Origin: Dendrobium chrysotoxum
Taxonomy: Eukaryota; Streptophyta; Magnoliopsida; Asparagales; Orchidaceae
Direction of reading: 5' to 3'
Length of the DNA: 64,000 nucleotides
Assembly: GCA_019925795.1 (NCBI GenBank)
Contig: CM034310.1
Span: 27,184,520 to 27,248,519 of the forward strand
Shown here one piece after another: positions 57,379 to 64,000 of this stretch. The notes beneath the pieces were generated by a model. The model was not told the origin of the DNA, ran no database searches, and saw only the letters and a list, made by a program, of their open reading frames with translations. Numbering within the stretch: position 1 is the first letter of the stretch; each line of letters begins with the position of its first letter. Both the position numbers and the translations under genes were made by a program.

Positions 57379-57459
<81 letters not shown>
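57379..57459. repeat. (AT)n microsatellite, about 40 units
   Basis: A long pure AT run. It marks the left border of the LTR-rich region. Confidence 0.95.
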
Positions 57460-57464
<5 letters not shown>

Positions 57465-57493
57465 TTTATATTGCATCAATTTTAAAATAAATT

Positions 57494-58760
57494 TGTTGCG
57501 GGCTAGAATATACGTGGCGATAGAGATGTAATTTTACGTCTTAGCGTTGCACGGATATTCAGCTCAAACACAGAGAAGACAAGATTTTTTACGTGGAAAA
57601 CCCTTGAAAGAGAAAAAACCACGGGGCCTAGCCCAGTTGAAAGTGATTCCACTAGAATTTGAGTTGGTTACAATGGACTGACTCGCCTCCAAGGGCGATC
57701 AGATTACAAATAACAATAGTATGATAGAAATTCGGGTGTCAGGTGATGGTCTGGTAGAACTTTGGGCCTCAGATGGTGGTCTGGCAGAGCTTCGGGCCTT
57801 AGGTGATGATTCGGCGAAGGTGAGGGCCTCCGGCGGTGGTTCGGTGAGGGTGAGGTCCTCCGGCAGCGGTCCAGCGAGGGTGAGGGCCTACGGCGGTGGT
57901 CCGGCGAAGGTGAGGGCCTCCGGCGGTGGTCCGGTGAGACTCCGGCGGTGGTGCGGTGAAGGCGAGGGCCTCCGGCAGTGGTCCGACGAAGGTTAGGGCC
58001 TCCGGCGGTGGTCCGACGAGACTCCGTCGGTGGTGTGGTGAAGGCAAGGGCCTCCGGCAATGGTCCGACGAAGGTGAGGGCCTCTGGCGGTGATCCGGCG
58101 AGACTCCGGCGGTGGTGCGGCAGAACTCCGGCAGCGGTCGAGGAGGAGCTAGGCGGCTGAAGTTTTCTTCCTTCTCTTCCTTCTTCTCTCTTGGCTTCGA
58201 TCCCCCTTTCAAGATGAAATGAGGTTCTATTTATAGAATTCTTGAGTGGCATAGCTTTGCAAATAAGTGGAAGATCAAGGGTAAATTGGGAGTGGCTCGG
58301 ATGGACGGCCGATCTTGATTCCTACGATCATATACCGTTCAATGATCATTTGAATGCCTTAATGATATCAGAATTTAATGATCTTAGGCTCGTTGGATTT
58401 GTCTCGTCGAGCCGCTCGATTCGACTATAAGAATGTCATGATTGGAGACCGTTTGGCAACTCAAACTGTGGTTTGATCCTTCCAAAAGTGGTTCGAGTCT
58501 TTGATTTGGATTCATTTGGGCTCGGATTGGGTCTATTTTGGTGTCGTTGGGTTCGTGCTTCCGAGATGCTCAGTTCGACTATAAGTGTACTGAAATCGGA
58601 ATTCAGATGGTCTCCGATTTAATTTCTGAAGTTTCCAACTTGATTTTGCCTCAAGATTCGTGCTTGATCGAGGCTATTTTTCTATAACATATCAGTTGCC
58701 CCCCTATTTTTGGACGTCGAATTTTGCAAAGTCCAAAAATACATGTGTAATTTCATTATT
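57494..58760 (-). repeat. Long LTR-like copy 1 (minus), with GC-rich minisatellite
   Basis: It starts (plus view) TGTTGCGGGC and shares with 59,311-60,720 the blocks TTACGTCTTAGCGTTGCACG, ACGTGGAAAACCC, CGGGGCCTAGCCCAG, GTGGCATAGC and TGTCTCGTCGAGCCGCTCGA. It also shares a minus-strand TATA box (CTATAAATAG, 58,230-58,239). This layout fits the R-U5 part of a long LTR transcribed leftward. Confidence 0.7.
57735..58130. repeat. GC-rich minisatellite, units of about 30-36 bp
   Basis: GGTGGTCCGGCGAAGGTGAGGGCCTCCGGC-type units recur about ten times. The open frames on both strands here, including a Pro/Arg-rich one of 182 codons, are by-products of the repeat. Confidence 0.9.
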
Positions 58761-59118
58761 TAAAATGTCCAAATCAGACTTCTGTGTGATAAAATTATGT
58801 ATATATATGCATATATAATTCCTAACTTAACTAACTAGTTAATTAATATTAATACTAAACTATCAATTATAATCGACATATATATATACAAAGAGGCAAG
58901 ATAGTTAATTTTTAGCCTATAATAAAGTTAATGTTATAGTACTTTATAATAGTTTATGTTATGTAATAAAGTTAATTATATAACTTTGTTATAAAAACCT
59001 TAAATAAAGTTATCATAGCTTTATAATAACTATTTATAACTATAAAGTTATAATAAACTTACAGTTATTTATTTAATTATAAATATTAATGTTATTAATG
59101 TTATAATAAAGTTAATAT

Positions 59119-59121
<3 letters not shown>

Positions 59122-59178
<57 letters not shown>
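59122..59178. repeat. (AT)n microsatellite
   Basis: About 27 AT units within AT-rich DNA (58,780-59,180) of TTATAATAAAGTTAAT-type low complexity. Confidence 0.95.
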
Positions 59179-59181
<3 letters not shown>

Positions 59182-59310
59182 TAGGAAGAGAGGGGCATTT
59201 TGTCCCCTACCTCAAGGGGGGTATTTATAGGATGAAAAGGGGAGAGAAAGAGAGGGAAAATTTGAAAAAAGAGTGGGAAAATATTTGAAAATTGGAGGGA
59301 GGAGGCAAAC

Positions 59311-60720
59311 TGTTGCGTCCAGGAGTATTCGCGGCTGTAGAGAAATATAAATTTACGTCTTAGCGTTGCACGAAAATCCAGCACACAATCAGATAAGAGA
59401 GATGGTGTAGCATACATAAGAGAACACTAAGATTTTTATGTGGAAAACCCCTAAAAAGGGGGAAAAACCATGGGGCCTGGCCCGGCATGAATGAATCAAC
59501 TAGTACTTGTAGTCGATTACAAATGAGGTCCTTCTTTGGGAGAAGGCCTTATCTTGAAGTACATCTATAGAGTATATTACATGGTGAGGATACAGAAAAT
59601 CATTATTGACATGTTCATTTGATCTGAAGGAATGTAGTCAGTGGGCGACGTGAGTCAGAAGGACCGTAGTCGGCGGGTGACAGAGGTCAAAAGGATCGTT
59701 GTCAGAAGGATCGTTGCCTGGCGATGGAGGTCAGAAGGACCGTTGCTTGGCGAGGGAGGTCAGAAGGACCATAGTCGGCAGAGATCGTGGTTAGAAAGAT
59801 CGTTGCTAGCGATGGAGGTCAGAAGGACCGTTGCTTGGCGAGGGAGGTCAGAAGGACCATTGTCTAGTGATAGAGGTCAGGAGGACCTTAGTTGGTCGGG
59901 CGACGGAGGTCAGAAGGACCGTAGTCGGCTGACATTGGAGGTCAAAAAGACCGTTGTCTGGTGATAGAGGTCAGGAGGTGGTCCGACAGAATTCCGGCGT
60001 CCCTCAGGCGTCGGGTAGAATTCTGGCGTCGAGCAGAATTCCGGTGTTGCTCGGGCGTTGGGCAGAGCTCCGGCGTCCCTCGGGCACCCGGTCGTGCTCA
60101 GGCGGTGTTCCGGCGGTGGTCGAGGAGGAGCTGTTCCCTCCTAGACTTCTCTTCTCTTTTTCTTCTCTTCCTTCTCTTCTTGGCTTAGGTTCCCTCTTAA
60201 GAGAAATGAGGGGCTATTTATAGTTTTTCTGGAGTGGCATAGCCCGTAAATAGATGAGGGATCATGGGCAAATAAGGAGTGATCCGGATGAATGGCCGAT
60301 ATTGAATCTCTTGATCATGAATCATTTATTGAGCATTTGAAGGTCTTAATGGTATCAGAATTCAACGATCTTGGGCTCGTTGGATTTGTCTCGTCGAGCC
60401 GCTCGATTTGACTATAAGCTTGTCAAAATCGGAGACCGTTTGGTAACTCAAATTACTGTTCGAGGTTTTTAATAGTGCTTCGGGTCCTTGATTTGGACTC
60501 ATTTGGGCTCGGATTGAGTCGAATTTGGTGTCACTGGATTCGTATTTCCGAGACGTTCAGTTCAACTATAATTTTGCTAAAATTGGAGTTCAGATGGTCT
60601 CTGAATTAATTTTTGAAGTTTCCAACATGATTTTTGCCTCGAGATTCGTGCCCGATCAATATAATTTTTCGATGATATATCAGTTGCCCCCTTATTTTTG
60701 GACGTCGAAGCTCCAGGAGT
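59311..60720 (-). repeat. Long LTR-like copy 2 (minus)
   Basis: It begins TGTTGCGTCCAGGAGTATTC (plus view), the same as 63,773 onward for at least 230 bases, and has a minus-strand TATA box near 60,215-60,224. It ends in the region CAGTTGCCCCCTTATTTTTG shared with copy 1. Interpreted as the 3' LTR of a minus-strand Ty3-like element whose 5' LTR begins at 63,773. Confidence 0.7.
59645..59985. repeat. Minisatellite GAGGTCAGAAGGACCGT, period about 30-40 bp
   Basis: The unit GGAGGTCAGAAGGACCGTTG plus a variable spacer occurs about ten times. It takes the place of the different minisatellite in LTR-like copy 1. Confidence 0.9.
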
Positions 60721-61164
60721 CCAAAAATACTAGTCTCGATATTTTGCATTGGTCGAATCGCCAAAATTTGCGTTCCAAAACACATTATTTTGCTCAAATC
60801 CAATTATAAAAGACTCGTTGAGCTCCGAAAGTGTCAAAATTGAGTCCGGAACATCGAAAAACATGTCCGGGGACCCCAAAAATATCCAATTTGAACCGTC
60901 CGGGCCAAAAATCTGAGCCCGAGAATGCTTAGGCGGCCGAACCGACCGGCCGGCCGCCGCCGCCGGCGGCGGCGCCCGCGCTGTGCGCTGAACATGGATT
61001 TTTTAAATCCAAACGGTGCGTTCCTGCGCGCGGTTATAATTTTTTTTTGTGGGGCCCACATGGATTTTTTAAATCCAAAAAATTCTGAAAAAATCAAAAA
61101 AAATCCCGAAAAAATTCGGAAAAATTCAGGAAATTTTATAAAATGTTGGAATTCTCCCCCCCTC

Positions 61165-61545
61165 AAAAATACTATAAATAGACCCCCCCAGGGCCTAGGA
61201 GAAACTCGCCCCTTCTTCCTTTCTCCTTCTAGCTTTTGGCATTTTGAGGCTTTCCGCCGTTTTTGAGCAGGTGACTTTCCCTACTTGACTCGGTGCCCCT
61301 CCCTTTGCGCAGAAGTTAGAGTATTCCTCTCTTCTCCCCTCTAACTTCTGGCATTTTGAAGCTTTCCGCTGTTTTGAGTAGGTGACTTTCCCCACTCGAC
61401 TCGGCGCCCCTCCCTTTACGCAGAAGTTAGAGGCTTCTTCTTTTTCCTCTCATTCTGGCTTTCTAACAGTTGAGGCATTCTGATGTTATTCAGTAGGTGA
61501 TTTTCCCTACTTGAGACAACGCCCCTCCTCTTGTACAGGAGTTAG
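61165..61545 (+). repeat. TATA box and three 110-115 bp tandem units, plus orientation
   Basis: CTATAAATAGACCCC at about 61,169 is followed by three units containing AGGTGA(C/T)TTTCCC(T/C)AC, CGCCCCTCC and AGAAGTTAGAG, spaced 110-116 bases. It looks like the promoter and leader of another LTR on the plus strand. Confidence 0.55.
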
Positions 61546-61599
61546 AAATTTCTCTCCTTTAAGAGATCATGTGGAGGTGAGATGTTAGTCGGAGGGAGT

Positions 61600-61960
61600 C
61601 TGAAGATGGTCGGAAGTCGGACGTCGGGAAGAAGTACGCCGTCAGGTAGAACTCTGACAAAAATCCATTGGTGGGAAGAAGTCCCACGACGGGTAAAAAT
61701 TTGGTGTCGGGTAGAAGGCCGACAAACATCCGACGACGGGCAGAAGTCTGACGTCGGGAAGAAGTACGGCGTCGGGTAGAACTTCGACGAAAATCCATCA
61801 GCGGGAAGAAGTCCCACGACGGGTAGAAATTTGGTGTCGGGTAGAAGCCCGACAAACATCCAACGACGGGTAGAAGTCTGACGTCGGGAAGAAGTACGGC
61901 GTCGGGTAGAACTCCAATGAAAATCCATCGGCGGGAAGAAGTCCCACGATGATGAACAAT
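61600..61960. repeat. 130-bp tandem repeat, about 2.7 copies
   Basis: GACGTCGGGAAGAAGTAC occurs at 61,620, 61,750 and 61,880, exactly 130 bases apart, with matching sequence between. Open frames of 218 and 138 codons on the minus strand come from the repeat. Confidence 0.9.
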
Positions 61961-62547
61961 CGAGTGGAAATCCATTGGTAGTCAACGACCGAGCAGAGAA
62001 CTGAAGCAAAGTGTTGGAGGGTGTACTGCTAATAACGATCGAGCGAGAAACTGATGATGGTTCACGATCGAGCAAGAAGCCGATGATGGTTGATATGAAG
62101 TAAAGGACCGTTGGCAGACATCTGATGAAGGGCCAATGATGGCGGGTGTCCAGTGGCATTGTGTTGAGGCAATATTCATTCATACTGAAGTGTGTCAACG
62201 TCAGATATTACTGAATCAAGGGGCCAAAGTAGTGTGATATGCCAACATTCTGGCAATACACTAACACTATCAACTGAGTGGAGGCCTGATGATGATCCAG
62301 TTATGTCCTTTCTTTGAAGGAGCAGTTGTAGGAGATGCTTGCGTGCAGTAAGGGAGAAGTCACTTAAATCCACCAAGGATATTTGACTGTGTTCAAGTTG
62401 CTTGTTGCTTGATGATAGTAGCTTGTACGGATGATGCCAATGTATTTTTTGATTTCGACTTCTCTTGGAGGAAGCTGAATCGTTATTGCATATGTAAGAC
62501 ATGCTTTGATATTGCCTCCCGTGCTTTTGAGGTATTTTTCATCCGAG

Positions 62548-63165
62548 TGAATGTGAGAGATATCCTCCTAGGATGTTTAAGATATCCGAGGTTATTAGTC
62601 AAAGATTGCTTGATGACGTTAACCTGCATAAAAGAGGTCGAGAGAATCCACCAAGGATGTGAGACCTATCCGAGGTTGTATGTCAGAGTGTTGCTCGATG
62701 ACGTTAACCTATATGGAAGAGGTCGAAAGAATCCACCAAGGATGTGAGACCTATCCGAGGTTGTATGTTAGAGCCTTTGCTCGATGACGTTAACCTGTAT
62801 GGAAGAGGTTGAGAGAATCCACCAAGGATGTGAGACCTATCCGAGGTTGTATGTCAGAGCCTTTGCTCGACGACGTTAACCTGTATGGAAGAGGTCGAGA
62901 GAATCCACCAAGGATGTGACACCTATCCGAGGTTATATGTTAGAGCGTTGCTCGATGACGTTAACCTATATGGAAGAGATCGAGAGAATCCACCAAGGAT
63001 GTGAGACCTATCCGAGGTTATATGTCGGAGCCTTTGCTTGACGACATTAACCTGTATGGAAGAGGTCGAGAGAATCCACCAAGGATGTGAGATCTATCCG
63101 AGGTTGTATGTCAGAGCCCTGCTCGATGACATTAACATGTGTGAAAGAGGTCGAATCGAATCCCC
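62548..63165. repeat. 85-86 bp tandem repeat, about seven copies
   Basis: Units containing GAGAGAATCCACCAAGGATG, CCTATCCGAGGTTGTATGTC and CTCGATGACGTTAACCT start at 62,634, 62,719, 62,805, 62,891, 62,976, 63,062 and 63,147, with a partial unit before. Confidence 0.92.
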
Positions 63166-63599
63166 CTGGGATCGATTATGCCTTGATTGAGAGGGGGAGA
63201 ACGTCGTGCGTATCCCGAATCAAAGAATTATATATTTTTAGACCGTTACTATCTTTTGAGGTCGAGATTAAGACCTTGTCTAAGGAGTAGAAGTCCAGAT
63301 GTGAATTGTATAAAGATTATAATTGATTTGGAAGTATCCTTGCATTTGCCGGGAGTTTCCTTATATATCGCCTTGGATTTGATGAATGTCTTGGAGGGAT
63401 CTTCTTGACTAAAATTATAGTCAAGGTTGCCCCCCAGTTTGAATCTGATACCCATGAAATTGGTGCATTAATAGTAGTTGAATCACCTTTTGAGATTTGA
63501 GTCAAAATTTCCCCCCAGTTCGTATCAGATTCTTATGATACTGATGCAATAATGACTGATGTCATAAAGTTGACATGAATGACATCCTGGGGGTGAGCA

Positions 63600-63700
63600 T
63601 GCTACCCCCCAGGATAAAATGAGGCAGATATTTGGTGTCCATGATTCATAGACTGATTTCTTGATTGGTGTGAGTTGAAGCGGGAGGCTCCTATGAGGCG
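63600..63700 (-). pseudogene. Possible gag start of the minus-strand Ty3-like element
   Basis: About 50 bases after the primer-site-like sequence the minus strand opens MANRRSNRLIG and continues Ser/Asn/His-rich for about 40 codons to YPGG, then stops. It is too short to classify firmly. Confidence 0.35.
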
Positions 63701-63751
63701 ATTGCTACGCCTGTTGGCCATTGAAGTGGTTCTTATAATAGCGGGATTAAG

Positions 63752-63770
63752 TTCCCACAGACGGCACCAA
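63752..63770 (-). promoter_or_regulatory. Primer-binding-site-like sequence of the minus-strand Ty3-like element
   Basis: The minus strand reads TTGGTGCCGTCTGTGGGAA, the type of sequence found just inside 5' LTRs of Tat-clade gypsy elements (TTGGCGCCGTCTGTGGG). It abuts the LTR start at 63,773. Confidence 0.65.
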
Positions 63771-63772
63771 AC

Positions 63773-64000
63773 TGTTGCGTCCAGGAGTATTCGCGGATAA
63801 GAGAACACCAAGATTTTTACGTGAAAAACCCCTAAAAAGGGGGAAAAACCACGGGGCCTGGCCCGGCATGAATGAATCCACTAGTACTTGTAGTCGATTA
63901 CAAATGAGGTCCTTCTTTGAGAGAAGGACTTATCTTAAAGTATATCTATAGAGTACATTACATGGTGAGGATACAGAAAATCATTATTGACATGTTCATT
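63773..64000 (-). repeat. Long LTR copy 3 (5' LTR, minus), continues past the window
   Basis: It is nearly identical to 59,311-59,632 apart from a deletion of about 75 bases after TATTCGCGG, relative to copy 2. It shares GGGGCCTGGCCCGGCATGAA and CTTGTAGTCGATTACAAATG. Confidence 0.85.

Noticed and set aside
57704..58252. 182-codon Pro/Arg/Ser-rich minus-strand ORF
   Set aside because: It is generated by the GC-rich minisatellite; the other frames are equally open.
61542..62198. 218-codon minus-strand ORF rich in Ser, Arg and Phe
   Set aside because: It arises from the 130-bp tandem repeat and shows internal repetition only.

Overview
This is a plant nuclear window, almost certainly from an angiosperm with a repeat-rich genome. 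It holds one intact host gene and a dense, nested set of transposable elements. The plant assignment rests on a plant-type eRF1, Ty1/copia elements of Sirevirus type primed from initiator-Met tRNA, a plant L1-type LINE carrying DUF4283 and RVT_3-like domains, hAT MITEs, and a Mutator-like element with FAR1 and Ulp1 genes. I cannot name the species.

Layout. 1-7,880: a minus-strand Sirevirus-like copia element with long terminal repeat (LTR), primer-binding site, gag, internally deleted pol and an env-like ORF, followed abnormally by a second RT copy running off the window edge. 7,885-13,619 plus 22,950-23,340: one degenerate minus-strand L1-type LINE, split by a plus-strand copia element (13,625-22,949) with target-site duplication (TSD) GCTCC. 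The 5' LTR of that copia element carries a 547-bp hAT-type MITE. 24,600-26,406: LTR, primer-binding site and gag start of a third Sirevirus-like element. 28,338-28,528: a tRNA-derived SINE on the minus strand with a 10-12 bp TSD. 30,105-38,969: a complete Mutator-like element bounded by 84-bp terminal inverted repeats and a 9-bp TSD. It encodes, convergently, a decayed FAR1/MULE transposase and a DUF1985-Ulp1 protease. 39-46.9 kb: mostly unassigned, with a 555-bp duplication containing poly-G tracts. 46.9-57.2 kb: the eRF1 gene on the minus strand. Its CDS is a single exon and its inferred 8.5-kb 5'UTR intron houses a dead Ty3/gypsy element. That gypsy element is itself interrupted by a compound LTR insertion whose outer ends are inverted. 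57.4-64 kb: stacked long LTRs of a minus-oriented Ty3-like element with several minisatellites.

Most notable system: the eRF1 stop codon sits in the strong readthrough context UAG-CAA-UCA. It is followed by a 32-codon in-frame extension, a double stop, and a predicted 3'UTR intron 110 nt after the first stop but only 11 nt after the second. This is the arrangement expected for autoregulation by readthrough coupled to nonsense-mediated decay (NMD), in which the termination factor senses its own activity. The next most unusual are the Ulp1/FAR1 Mutator-like element with a 27-residue coding repeat, and the gypsy-disrupting insertion with inverted LTR ends.

Many TE reading frames are broken by Trp (TGG) to TAG or TGA changes and other G-to-A or C-to-T substitutions, as expected for old methylated repeats. 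All coordinates and comparisons were made by eye.
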